A stretch of 64,000 bases of DNA from positions 351,858 to 415,857 of the forward strand of contig NZ_JAAOXD010000009.1 of the NCBI RefSeq assembly GCF_014694315.1, written 5' to 3'. Below are positions 27,848-36,713 of the stretch, piece by piece. Numbering within the stretch: the first letter of the stretch is position 1; each line of letters starts with the position of its first letter. This DNA is from Arthrobacter ipis (GTDB lineage Bacteria; Actinomycetota; Actinomycetes; Actinomycetales; Micrococcaceae). The position numbers and the translations under genes are program-made. The notes beneath the pieces were generated by a model. The model searched no databases. It saw only the letters and a program-made list of their open reading frames with translations, and was not told the origin of the DNA.

Positions 27848-28603
27848 ATGATCAACCAGCAACAGCTCTGGGACGATGACACCGCGAAACGGTACGACAC
27901 GCCAGGCGAGGGAATGTTCTCCGCGGAGGTACTTGGCCCGACGGTAGAGGTCCTGTCAAAGCTCGCGGGCGACGGTCCGGCCGTTGAGTTTGCCATTGGC
28001 ACGGGTCGTGTAGCCATCCCCCTCGCGGAGACGGGGGTCCCTGTCAGCGGTATCGAACTGTCTCACGCGATGATCGCCCGTCTCCGTCAGAAGGTCGGAG
28101 AAGCCCGCATTCCCGTGGTCCAGGGTGACATGACGGAGGCCGGTGCGGGTGGGAACTTTTCCCTTGCATTCCTTGTCTTCAACACCATCTCCAACCTCTT
28201 GACCCAGGAAGAACAGATCCGCTGCTTCCAGAACGCCGCCCGCCACCTTGCACCTGGCGGGTGCTTCGTCGTTGAACTCTGGGTGCCACAACTGCGTTCG
28301 CTACCACCCGGACATGGCGGAACCGTCGAGGTGAGCGAGCCCGGGTATCTCCTGGTCGATACCTACGATGTGCTCCACCAGCACGTCATCTCGCATCACG
28401 TGCGTTTCGGCGCGGAGCTGTCTGATGGCCGGGATGCCCGGATCGCACGGACACCGCACAGATATATCTGGCCCAGCGAGCTCGATCTCATGGCCCGGCT
28501 GGCCGGATTTGAGCTGGAATCCAGGTGGGCAGACTGGGACCGGAGCGTATTCTCCGCGGAATCTCGCAGTCACGTGTCGGTGTACCGGCTCGCAGCGCAC
28601 TAA
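27848..28603 (+). CDS. Class I SAM-dependent methyltransferase
   Basis: The 251-residue protein binds S-adenosylmethionine through motif I VEFAIGTGRVAIPLAETG, with the acidic end of strand 2 in VSGIELSHAMIARLR and GDMTEAG later. The C-terminal part has an antiparallel region with TPHRYIWPSELDLMARLAGFELESRW, typical of small-molecule methyltransferases. Substrate unknown. It is single, with no operon partner. Confidence 0.85.
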   Translation: MINQQQLWDDDTAKRYDTPGEGMFSAEVLGPTVEVLSKLAGDGPAVEFAIGTGRVAIPLAETGVPVSGIELSHAMIARLRQKVGEARIPVVQGDMTEAGAGGNFSLAFLVFNTISNLLTQEEQIRCFQNAARHLAPGGCFVVELWVPQLRSLPPGHGGTVEVSEPGYLLVDTYDVLHQHVISHHVRFGAELSDGRDARIARTPHRYIWPSELDLMARLAGFELESRWADWDRSVFSAESRSHVSVYRLAAH

Positions 28604-28617
28604 GGGATTCTGTTGGG

Positions 28618-28860
28618 TTCACGAGCACAACGAGGATCAACACCCCGCCCGACGCACTCCAGCTCCTCGTTGGCGGCCCGCTCGAGACCGTCATCCACGG
28701 CGACTGGCAAGTCTGCCTGAACGCCGAAGGAATGATCAGCAGTCTTCCCTCAATGCTGCGGGCCGCCCAGCTACTGTACGACTGCGGCCTGAATCTGTCC
28801 GGCTTGGTAAGTGGCGCCGCGGTCTTCTGGGTATGCATTGTTCCGCCTCCCAGTGAATGA
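28618..28860 (+). pseudogene. DUF3846-like small protein, start unclear
   Basis: The frame reads INTPPDALQLLVGGPLETV, then DWQVCLNAEGMISSLPS and AAQLLYDCGLNLSGLVSGAA, ending at 28860. This fits DUF3846, a small domain found mostly on plasmids and phages. The only in-frame start upstream, a GTG at 28525, lies inside the methyltransferase gene and has no similarity, so the N-terminus is uncertain and the gene may be a remnant. A second DUF3846 gene is at 54140-54487. Confidence 0.5.
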
Positions 28861-28970
28861 GGCGTAGCAGACCTTCCTGCCGCCGGAACTGCAGGGCCTT
28901 GACTGTCTCCCCCTCCCGGGGCCACTCTGCAGGGGTCCGGCAAGTTTCATCGATGAAGAGGACCACCACC

Positions 28971-30899
28971 ATGGGCCCGGCAGACCAGGACAACTTCCGT
29001 GAGCACCTCTCAAGGGTCGCTGAACTCGCTGCGCAGCTTCGGGTGGACTCCATCCGGTCGAGCACGTCCGCTGGATCCGGCCATCCGACGTCGAGCATGT
29101 CCGCCGCCGACCTGCTGGCGGTCCTCGTCACCCGCCATCTGCGCTATGACTGGGACAACCCGGACCTGGACGCGAACGATCACCTGATCTTCTCCAAAGG
29201 CCATGCCTCTCCCCTGCTGTACTCCGTCTTTAAAGCGGTGGGTGTCGTCTCTGACGAGGAGCTCATGACGGGCTACCGCCGCTTCGGCCAGCGCCTGCAG
29301 GGGCATCCGACGCCGGTGCTCCCGTGGGTGGATGTCGCGACGGGTTCGCTGGGGCAGGGACTCCCCGACGGTGTAGGCGTCGCACTGGCCGGGAAATACC
29401 TTGACCGGATCCCCTATCGGGTGTGGGTGTTGTGCGGTGACAGCGAATTGGCGGAAGGGTCCATCTGGGAAGCCCTGGACAAGGCTTCCCACTATGGCCT
29501 CACGAACCTGACCACCGTCGTCGACGTAAACCGGCTGGGACAGCGGGGCGAGACCGAACTCGGCTGGGACATGGAGGCATATGCCCGTCGGGTTCGGGCT
29601 TTCGGCGCCCAGCCCGCCATCGTTGATGGTCACGATCTCGGCATGATCGACGAGGCCTTCTCTACCGCGGCAGAAGCACCCGAGGACAAGCCGGTTGTCA
29701 TCCTGGCCAAGACCGTCAAGGGAAAGGGTTTCGCCCAGATCGAAGACAGCCCGGACTGGCATGGAAAACCCTTCCCGCCCGATATGGCTGAGAAGGCGAT
29801 CGCCGAACTCGGCGGACAAAGAACGCTGACCCTGCGGGGGCCTCTTCCAGAAGAAGGGTCAAAAGCGAACATCGATGCTCCGGGGGCAACCCTTCCCAGC
29901 TACAAAACGGGAGAGAAGGTCGCTACGCGAAAAGCTTACGGCGACGCTCTGGCGGCCCTCGGCGCCAACGATCCCACCGTTGTTGCCTTGGACGGCGAAG
30001 TCAGCAATTCAACCCATGCAGACGAATTCGCCAAGGCGTTTCCCGGCCGGTACTTCGAGATGTACATCGCCGAGCAGCAGCTTATCGCCGCCGCAACCGG
30101 GCTCAGCACCCGGGGATATAAAGCCTTCGCTTCCACCTTCGCCGCGTTCCTCACCCGCGCCTATGACTTCATCCGCATGGGTTCCATTTCCGGCGTCGAT
30201 CTTCGCCTCTCCGGCTCTCACTCCGGCGTCGAGATCGGCGCCGACGGCCCCTCACAGATGGCACTGGAAGACTTGGCAATCATGCGGGCCGTGCATGGTT
30301 CCACTGTCCTCTACCCCGCCGACGCGACCAGCACAGCTGCCCTGGTGCAAAGCATGGCGGAGACGTCCGGCATCAGCTATCTCCGAACCACCCGCGGCGC
30401 TTACCCCGTCCTCTACAGCCCAGCAGAGCAGTTCCCAGTCGGCGGTTCAAAACTCCTCCGGTCCTCCGCCAACGACGACGTCACCCTCATAGGTGCGGGG
30501 GTCACCCTTCACGAAGCCCTCAAGGCGGCAGAAATCCTCAGCGAAGAAGGAATCCGGGCCCGCGTCATCGATTGCTACTCCATCAAGCCCATCGACGCAG
30601 AAACGCTGCTCACCGCCGCAGGCGAGACACAGGGGCGCGTCATCGTCGCCGAAGACCACCACCCGGAAGGCGGCCTGGGATCGGCGGTCAAGGACGCATT
30701 ACTCATGGCACCACCACCAAGTGATTTGTCCATTGCGCACCTGGCAGTCCGCGGCATGCCCGGGTCCGGAACCGGACAGGAGCTCCTCGCCTGGGCAGGC
30801 GTTGACGCCCAGCACATCGCCGAGGCAGCCCGACACCTGGTCAAGGCAGGCATCCTCGTCGGCCCCGATGGACCGGCCCTTACTGACCAAAAGCCTTGA
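28971..30899 (+). CDS. tkt: Transketolase
   Basis: The 642-residue thiamine-diphosphate enzyme transfers two-carbon ketol units between sugar phosphates. Landmarks are SSTSAGSGHPTSSMSAADLL (catalytic His), SKGHASPLLYS, the ThDP/Mg motif CGDSELAEGSIWEALD to VVDVNRLGQ, and EMYIAEQQLIAAATGLS with the cofactor-activating Glu. It is a single polypeptide carrying both halves, shorter than E. coli TktA (about 660) and like the compact mammalian-type branch. I choose ATG 28971; GAGG lies nine bases upstream. It is alone, 1.7 kb before the sugar-acid cluster, and could supply or remove erythrose/xylulose phosphates from it. Confidence 0.9.
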   Translation: MGPADQDNFREHLSRVAELAAQLRVDSIRSSTSAGSGHPTSSMSAADLLAVLVTRHLRYDWDNPDLDANDHLIFSKGHASPLLYSVFKAVGVVSDEELMTGYRRFGQRLQGHPTPVLPWVDVATGSLGQGLPDGVGVALAGKYLDRIPYRVWVLCGDSELAEGSIWEALDKASHYGLTNLTTVVDVNRLGQRGETELGWDMEAYARRVRAFGAQPAIVDGHDLGMIDEAFSTAAEAPEDKPVVILAKTVKGKGFAQIEDSPDWHGKPFPPDMAEKAIAELGGQRTLTLRGPLPEEGSKANIDAPGATLPSYKTGEKVATRKAYGDALAALGANDPTVVALDGEVSNSTHADEFAKAFPGRYFEMYIAEQQLIAAATGLSTRGYKAFASTFAAFLTRAYDFIRMGSISGVDLRLSGSHSGVEIGADGPSQMALEDLAIMRAVHGSTVLYPADATSTAALVQSMAETSGISYLRTTRGAYPVLYSPAEQFPVGGSKLLRSSANDDVTLIGAGVTLHEALKAAEILSEEGIRARVIDCYSIKPIDAETLLTAAGETQGRVIVAEDHHPEGGLGSAVKDALLMAPPPSDLSIAHLAVRGMPGSGTGQELLAWAGVDAQHIAEAARHLVKAGILVGPDGPALTDQKP

Positions 30900-31232
30900 A
30901 CCGTGGTCTATCGGAGACACCGGACGGAAGCGAGAAGCTCGTCCGGCGGCCGACCTTCATGGGACAGGACCCCGCACGGGCGCCGGTTGAGGTCAGCAGC
31001 GACCGTGGCGAGATCTTCTGGGCTGTGGACACTCAAGTCTCAGCCTTTCGGGGAAGTAAGCGCCGCGAGATAACGGCCCATATATCGCTGCGCTTCACTT
31101 TTTAACCAGCGGAATTTGAGACAGGTCCTTCCCCGACGGAATGCGCGACAGTTGCTGGCCACGCAAAGCTTCAGGTTAACCAGGTCGCGGCGTGCCAACA
31201 GGTGTCTCTGCTCCCGGCGCTGATCCGGTCTA
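30900..31232. other. Intergenic, no gene recognised
   Basis: The convergent gap between transketolase and the NTF2-like gene. I see no ORF with protein-like content and no clear terminator. Confidence 0.4.
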
Positions 31233-31634
31233 TCACTCGGTCACAGTATCGGCATGGCGATGGGCCACTTTCCACTCGCCACCCTCCCGCCGATACACCT
31301 GGGTTGACCGCAAGGTGTATCTGCTCGGCTCACCGTTGATGGAGGTCGAGGTGTGCTCCAAGCCAGCGGTGTAGGCCATGGAACCCGCCACGTCATACGC
31401 TTGAAGCTCGAACGCGTACGACGTGCAGTCGGAGAAGCGATTTTCAAGGAAGATGAAGGTCTCTTCGATTTCGTGCAGGCCGTAGGAGTTGCGTGAGAGT
31501 GCACCTAGGATGCTGACGGGCTCGTTGCTGGACCAGATTGCCCGTCGTGGGGCGGCATCGCCATTGTGAAGGGCAAGCTCTGCCTGATAAAGCGTTGTCT
31601 TGACCCATGCGAGAAAATCGTCTCGGTCGGTCAT
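31233..31634 (-). CDS. NTF2/SnoaL-like domain protein
   Basis: The 133-residue protein has the SnoaL/DUF4440-like pattern: an N-terminal helix pair (FLAWVKTTLYQAELALHNGD), then alternating strands ending in RSTQVYRREGGEWKVAHRHADTV. Such cone-shaped folds act as small isomerases, hydrolases or binding proteins, and no specific activity can be assigned. The ATG at 31634 follows a weak GCGGGATG context. Confidence 0.75.
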   Translation of the reverse strand: MTDRDDFLAWVKTTLYQAELALHNGDAAPRRAIWSSNEPVSILGALSRNSYGLHEIEETFIFLENRFSDCTSYAFELQAYDVAGSMAYTAGLEHTSTSINGEPSRYTLRSTQVYRREGGEWKVAHRHADTVTE

Positions 31635-31840
31635 CCCGCCAATCTACCCGCACCGCACCGCCCATGCAATGGCTTTGAAAAGCACCTGCGGCGGGGTACG
31701 GGTCTCCATTCGTCGCCAAGTTGCTCCGGAACCCCTTCAGCCCGCGCCCGGCCATCTTCTCCTCCTAGGCGATCAGAGTCTCGCAACCTTCCCGCCTTGA
31801 AACGCCGCGAGGAGCGTCGCAGTAGAGGGATGGCTGCTTT

Positions 31841-32707
31841 CTAGTGTGCTCCTCGCTCGAGATCGGCTAGTTCTGATTCGAGTTGCTGGGTCAGGTTCCT
31901 TAGGCGCCGGATGTTCTCTTGGGAGACGCGCCCGGGTTGCGTTGTGACTTGTGCATCGACGTCGAAGACGGTGTTGGGGCTATGCCAGACGTTGAACCAT
32001 TCGAGACCGTGGCCGAGAGCGTCGCGGGTAACGCCTTGAAGCAGGAGCAGCGGTTCCCGGGTGTTGATGTTCAACTTCCGGGCCAGGTCATGATCTGAAG
32101 ACACTGCCTGAACCTGGCGGGGTCCACCGGCGGGGTGGTATCCGTGGTCGCGCATCAGGCTTAGGAGTGACGCGTTTTCCAGCAGCTCTACAGTGAAATG
32201 CGGGAAGAAGTCGCGGGGGACCCAAGTTCGCATGAAAGCCACGGGAAGGTCATCGAGGTAGCGAACCCGCTCGATTTTCCAGGTATTGGTGGTGTTGAGG
32301 GCCTCCACGCCGGCCAGGGGCGGCTCCGATGGTTCCACGGCGAGGACGTGAGTGCGCAGGCGCTGGCCGTGTGCTGCGGCTTGTTCGTCCAAGCCGCCGG
32401 CGCGCTGCACGTGTCGGCGAAGGACTGGTGTTGCGGCTACGACGCTGCCTCGGCCGCGCTGCCGGCGAATCAGGCCGAGGTCGGCGAGGCCGGACAAAGC
32501 CTGGCGAACCACGCTGCGGGAGACGCCGAACTGCCTTTGCAGCTCCTCTTCGGTAGGCAACGAAGAGCCCGGGGACAGCCCCATATCTACGATCTGACGG
32601 TGCAGGATGTCCCGGATTTGGGCGTGGAGAGGACCTCCGTCCTCCCGGTTCAGAGGGCTGGTGCGTCCGGCCTGCTCTGCTGTTGTTTCTGCTGGTTCCA
32701 AGCTCAC
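31841..32707 (-). CDS. GntR-family regulator, HutC/UTRA subfamily
   Basis: The 288-residue regulator has an N-terminal wHTH (PLHAQIRDILHRQIVDMGLSPG, then SRSVVRQALSGLADLGLIRRQRGRGS, around 25-100) and a C-terminal UTRA effector domain with IERVRYLDDLPVAFMRTWVP and LLLLQGVTRDALGHGLEWFNVWH. UTRA domains bind small sugar-like effectors. The GTG at 32707 follows GAGGAG. It is divergent from the RuBisCO-like operon, and a perfect dyad lies between them, so it is the likely repressor of that operon and of itself. Confidence 0.9.
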   Translation of the reverse strand: MSLEPAETTAEQAGRTSPLNREDGGPLHAQIRDILHRQIVDMGLSPGSSLPTEEELQRQFGVSRSVVRQALSGLADLGLIRRQRGRGSVVAATPVLRRHVQRAGGLDEQAAAHGQRLRTHVLAVEPSEPPLAGVEALNTTNTWKIERVRYLDDLPVAFMRTWVPRDFFPHFTVELLENASLLSLMRDHGYHPAGGPRQVQAVSSDHDLARKLNINTREPLLLLQGVTRDALGHGLEWFNVWHSPNTVFDVDAQVTTQPGRVSQENIRRLRNLTQQLESELADLERGAH

Positions 32708-32807
32708 GTTGACTCCTCTGCCGCTGTGCAAATCTTAGCCCTCTCGCTGCTGCCCCTGGCTGGGCGGTGACGATAGGTGGCCTTGACGTGACCTACATCT
32801 CCCATTA

Positions 32808-32832
32808 TTGTACGTATCAAAGGTACGTACAA
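32808..32832. promoter_or_regulatory. Operator dyad for the HutC-type regulator
   Basis: TTGTACGTA (32808-32816) and TACGTACAA (32824-32832) are perfect inverted repeats separated by seven bases. The site lies in the 271-base gap between the divergent GntR gene and the RuBisCO-like gene, the expected place for an autoregulated operator. Confidence 0.7.
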
Positions 32833-32978
32833 CTTTGGTTCCTGGATCACAGGAAATGCCGTGAAACCGAAGCCCGAAGTCACCTGCTTGAGCCCGCATC
32901 GGCGCGTGAGCGAAGTGAAAGTACCTGCAGATGACAGTCGGATACGTAAGTTTCAAGTCCCCCCGAATTGGAGAGTCC

Positions 32979-34244
32979 ATGCGCGATCCGCGCTCGGTGC
33001 GTTGCACCTACTACCTAGAATCCGAAATTGACCCGGAGAAGGCCGCGGCCATCATGGCCGGCGAGCAGTCGAGTGGCACGTTCTTGCCGGTGCCGGGCGA
33101 ATCCGCCCGGATCCGGGAGCGGCACGCCGCGCGCCTCGTGGATGTTCAGGAGCTCGGCTTTTGCCGCCCCTCCCTGCCGTCACGGGCAAACCCCGAGAAG
33201 GTCCGTTCGGCTCTGGTGACCGTCGATTTTCCGATGGAGAACGTCGGCACCGACCTGGCGACCCTGCAGACAGCAATCGCAGGCAATCTCTTCGAGCTTG
33301 GCGATCTTTACGCCTGCCGGTTGCAGGACATTGTTCTGCCGGAGGACTTCGTAGCGGCCCACCCCGGCCCGGCTTTCGGGATCGAGGGGACGCGCAAGCT
33401 CATCGGTGATGTTCAGGGCGTGATGGTCGGCACCATCGTCAAGCCCAATGTGGGTCTTTCCGAAGAGGAATTCCGGCTGGTGGTCCGGGATCTGGCGATG
33501 GCATCCATCGACCTGATCAAGGACGATGAGCTCATGACCGATCCGGCTTATCTGCCGTTGGAACGCCGGGTCGCGGTCGCCACAGAGGAAATCCGCGCCG
33601 CCGAGCAGGTCACCGGCCACCCCAGCATGTACGCCTTCAACATCACCGGTGATCTCGCCGGACTGCAAAAGCGCCACGACCTGGTGGTTGAAGCCGGTGG
33701 CCGGTGCGTGATGCTGAACATCCCCGTGATGGGGATGCCGGCCCTGGCCCTCCTGCGCAGCTTCGCCGAGGTTCCCATCCACGGCCACCGGGCAGGCCTG
33801 GCCGCCTCCATGCGGTCCAAGGCCCTGGGCATGGATTACCGGGTCTGGCAGCAGATGGCCCGCCTCGCCGGCGCCGACCACCTGCACGCCAGTGGGCTGG
33901 GCAGCAAGTTCTACGAACTCGACGAAGAGGTCGCGTCGAACATCCGTAGCCTGCTCGAACCCCTGGGAGAGACGATTACACCGCTTCCGGTCCTGTCCTC
34001 CGGGCAGAACGTCACCACTCCGGGCCCCACCTTTGACGCGGTGGGTTCCACGGACCTGATGATGCTCGCCGGCGGCGGTGTCGCCGCCCACCCGGATGGC
34101 CCCGGCGCCGGAGTGCATAGCCTTCGCCAGGCATGGGAAGCGGCTGTGGAGGGCGTACCCCTGCAGACTGCAGCGGACAAGCTGGCCCGAACCGGGGACA
34201 ATGCACTCCTGCACGCTGTCCAGACCTTCGGGAAAGGCGCCTGA
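32979..34244 (+). CDS. RuBisCO-like protein (form IV), probable sugar-acid phosphate lyase/decarboxylase
   Basis: The 421-residue protein has the RuBisCO large-subunit fold but belongs to a non-Calvin form. Key residues are kept: Lys155 in GTIVKPNVGLS (equivalent to K175), and carbamylation/metal site DLIKDDE with Lys181, Asp183 and Glu184. It also has PIHGHRAGLAA, DHLHASGLGSKF, LSSGQN and LAGGGVAAHPDGPGAG. The first part shows FLPVPGE where true RuBisCOs have TWTxVW. RuBisCO-like proteins beside DUF1537 kinases are known to act on 3-oxo-isoapionate 4-phosphate as decarboxylases or transcarboxylase/hydrolases, and this neighbourhood supports such a role. Start at 32979 after GGAGAG; the ATG at 32931 is poorer. 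Confidence 0.85.
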   Translation: MRDPRSVRCTYYLESEIDPEKAAAIMAGEQSSGTFLPVPGESARIRERHAARLVDVQELGFCRPSLPSRANPEKVRSALVTVDFPMENVGTDLATLQTAIAGNLFELGDLYACRLQDIVLPEDFVAAHPGPAFGIEGTRKLIGDVQGVMVGTIVKPNVGLSEEEFRLVVRDLAMASIDLIKDDELMTDPAYLPLERRVAVATEEIRAAEQVTGHPSMYAFNITGDLAGLQKRHDLVVEAGGRCVMLNIPVMGMPALALLRSFAEVPIHGHRAGLAASMRSKALGMDYRVWQQMARLAGADHLHASGLGSKFYELDEEVASNIRSLLEPLGETITPLPVLSSGQNVTTPGPTFDAVGSTDLMMLAGGGVAAHPDGPGAGVHSLRQAWEAAVEGVPLQTAADKLARTGDNALLHAVQTFGKGA

Positions 34245-34245
34245 C

Positions 34246-35544
34246 ATGCCCGCTTTCGGTTTCGTCGCGGACGACCTCACCGGAGCCGCCGACGTCCTCG
34301 CCCAGTCCCACCGCTACGGACTGGAAGCAGCCCTGGTCATCGGAGACGCACCGCTGCCCGCAGACACCGACGTCGTCGGATTCGCGGGACCCGCGCGCTC
34401 CCTGTCCGGAACCGCGTTCGACAATCTGGTCAGCAGGGATCTGGCGGGCATCGCCGCTCTGAACCTGGAGGTGCTGCTGTACAAGGTCTGCTCAACGTTC
34501 GACAGCTCCATCACTGTCGGCAGCATCGGCCGCGGGATCCAGCTGCTCCATGAGCAGTTCGCCCTGCACGGGGCTATCCCCGTGGTGCCCGCCCAGCCAG
34601 GTTTCGGCCGCTACACCGCGTTCAGCAACCACTACGCCACCCACGCCGGCCAGATCTACCGGCTGGACCGCCACCCAGTCATGTCACAGCACCCCTCCAC
34701 CCCCATGCACGAAGCCGACCTGCGCCTGGTCCTGGCCGAACAGCTCGGCGGCGGAGAAGTGCCGGCGGCCATCCATCTGCCCGCTTATGATGACGGCGCC
34801 TTCAAGGACGCCTGGGCGGACCGGCGGCGGGAACCCGGGGCGCAGGCCTTCGTGGTCGACGCCGTGGACGAACGCCAGATGGACGCCGTCGCCGAAGCAC
34901 TCACGCGCGAGGAACATGGTCACGGTCCTTCCATCGTGGTGGGATCCGGCGGCATCATGGCAGCATTGGCCCGGTCCATCTCCGACCAGGCTCCCCGGAC
35001 ACCAGGACCGCAGCAGCCCTCGGGACCCGTGCTGGCCGTGAGCGCCTCAGCCTCCAGCACCACAGCGGAGCAGATCAACGACGCGCTGTCCCGTGGCTGG
35101 GAGGACGTTCCGGTACCTGCCGAGCTGCTGCAGGACCACGACGGGGCTGCCGTGGCTGCCCTCGACGAACGCGTCTCGGCCGCACTTCAATCCGGCCGCA
35201 ACGTCGTCGTCCACACCACCCGGGGCGCCGGCGACCCACGCTACGGAGTCACCGGGCCAGTGGACGCCGGCTACGTCGGAGCGCTCATCGGCGGCATCGC
35301 CGCCCGGATGGCCGGCGCCGGACTCACCCGGGACATCGCCGTGTTCGGCGGGGACACCTCCAGCCACGCACTCATCGCCATGGGGGTGAGCCAGCTACGC
35401 GTCTCCGACCAGTTCGTCACCGCGGGCCCCATACTGCGGGCCGACGGCGCGTCCGCCGTCGCCGGATGCCGCCTGCTGCTCAAGGGCGGGCAGGTCGGCC
35501 CCACCGACATCCTGCGCCGCTTCGCCGGCCAGATCTCCGGCTAA
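34246..35544 (+). CDS. DUF1537 four-carbon/branched acid-sugar kinase (OiaK/OtnK type)
   Basis: The 432-residue kinase has the N-terminal substrate domain beginning FGFVADDLTGAADVLA and YKVCSTFDSSITVGSIGRGI, and a C-terminal nucleotide domain with GSGGIMAAL and AVFGGDTSSHAL. Characterised relatives phosphorylate 3-oxo-tetronate, D-threonate, D-erythronate or 3-oxo-isoapionate with ATP. It starts one base after the RuBisCO-like stop, so the pair is translationally linked; this makes 3-oxo-isoapionate kinase the most attractive guess, unproven. Confidence 0.88.
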   Translation: MPAFGFVADDLTGAADVLAQSHRYGLEAALVIGDAPLPADTDVVGFAGPARSLSGTAFDNLVSRDLAGIAALNLEVLLYKVCSTFDSSITVGSIGRGIQLLHEQFALHGAIPVVPAQPGFGRYTAFSNHYATHAGQIYRLDRHPVMSQHPSTPMHEADLRLVLAEQLGGGEVPAAIHLPAYDDGAFKDAWADRRREPGAQAFVVDAVDERQMDAVAEALTREEHGHGPSIVVGSGGIMAALARSISDQAPRTPGPQQPSGPVLAVSASASSTTAEQINDALSRGWEDVPVPAELLQDHDGAAVAALDERVSAALQSGRNVVVHTTRGAGDPRYGVTGPVDAGYVGALIGGIAARMAGAGLTRDIAVFGGDTSSHALIAMGVSQLRVSDQFVTAGPILRADGASAVAGCRLLLKGGQVGPTDILRRFAGQISG

Positions 35545-35599
35545 ATACCCCACCAAGCATCCTCCAAGCATCTCCAGAACCAACGAAAGGCGGCCCCCC

Positions 35600-36643
35600 A
35601 TGCGGGCAGTAGTCAAAAACGCAGCAGAGCGAGGCGTCACGTACGTCACCGACGCCGGCGACCCCAAGGCAACAGAAGGCTCAGTCGTCATCGAGGTAGG
35701 TGCCGCATCCCTCTGCGGCACCGACCGGGAACTTTACGAATGGACCCCCTCCGCCCAGGCCTTCAACCTCAACCTCCCCGTGACCCTCGGCCACGAAGGC
35801 GCGGGCACCATCGTCGAGGTCGGTCCCGGCGTCACCGGGCTGCAGGTCGGCGACCAGGTTGCCCTCGAAAGCCACCTGACCTGCGGACAATGCTTTCCCT
35901 GCCGCACCGGTGACGCCCACACGTGCGAACGCACCGGGATCCTGGGCATGCACATCGACGGCGTCTTCGCCGAATACGCCGCCGTCCCGCAGGACATCTG
36001 CGTCAAGCTCCCCACCGGCCTGTCACTCGAATCCGGTGCCCTGCTCGAAGCGGCAGGCGTCGCCGTCCACGCCATCCAGCGCGCCAACTACTCCGTCGCC
36101 GGACGGGCAGTGCTCGTCAGCGGCGCAGGACCGGTCGGCCTCGTTGTCGTGAACCTGGCACTGCTCATGGGCGCCTCCCACGTCATCGCCGTCGACCCCA
36201 ACCCCTACCGCCGTGCCCAAGCCGAAAAACTCGGCGCGACAGCCCTGCACCCCAACGACGGCATCGTTGAACGCTGCCGCGAACTCACCGGCCGCCGCGG
36301 CGGCTTCGACGTCGCCTTCGAATGCTCCGGAGCGCCGGGTACCCTGACCACACTCTTCGAAGCCGTGCGCCGCGAAGCGACCGTCATCACCGTCGGACAC
36401 CCCAGCCGCCCGGCCGAGGTCGACATCGCCGCCTACATCAATAAAAAAGGCATCACCCTGCGCGGAATCTTCGGACGCCGGCTCTGGGAGACCTGGGAGC
36501 AAAGCCTGCTGCTGCTGGACTCCGGCCGGCTGGAGCTCGACTGGCTCATCACCCACCGCAAGAAGCTCAGCGAAATCGACGAAGCCGTAGAGCTGCTCAC
36601 CGGTGATGCCTGCAAAGTCCTGCTCATCCCAGGCCTCGGCTAA
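35600..36643 (+). CDS. Zinc-dependent medium-chain dehydrogenase
   Basis: The 347-residue MDR-family oxidoreductase has the catalytic zinc region ASLCGTDREL and GHEGAGTIVEVGPGV. The structural zinc site is CGQCFPCRTGDAHTC, and the Rossmann motif is VSGAGPVGLVVVNLA. It resembles threonine/sorbitol dehydrogenases. Within the operon it could oxidise the sugar acid to the 3-oxo acid that the DUF1537 kinase phosphorylates. AAAGG lies upstream of the ATG; 55 bases follow the kinase gene. Confidence 0.88.
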   Translation: MRAVVKNAAERGVTYVTDAGDPKATEGSVVIEVGAASLCGTDRELYEWTPSAQAFNLNLPVTLGHEGAGTIVEVGPGVTGLQVGDQVALESHLTCGQCFPCRTGDAHTCERTGILGMHIDGVFAEYAAVPQDICVKLPTGLSLESGALLEAAGVAVHAIQRANYSVAGRAVLVSGAGPVGLVVVNLALLMGASHVIAVDPNPYRRAQAEKLGATALHPNDGIVERCRELTGRRGGFDVAFECSGAPGTLTTLFEAVRREATVITVGHPSRPAEVDIAAYINKKGITLRGIFGRRLWETWEQSLLLLDSGRLELDWLITHRKKLSEIDEAVELLTGDACKVLLIPGLG

Positions 36644-36713
36644 CCCCAAAAGCAACGGAACTGACGGTCTGAACCGCAGCTCCCAACCACTCAGCTATAC
36701 ACAGGAGAAATCA

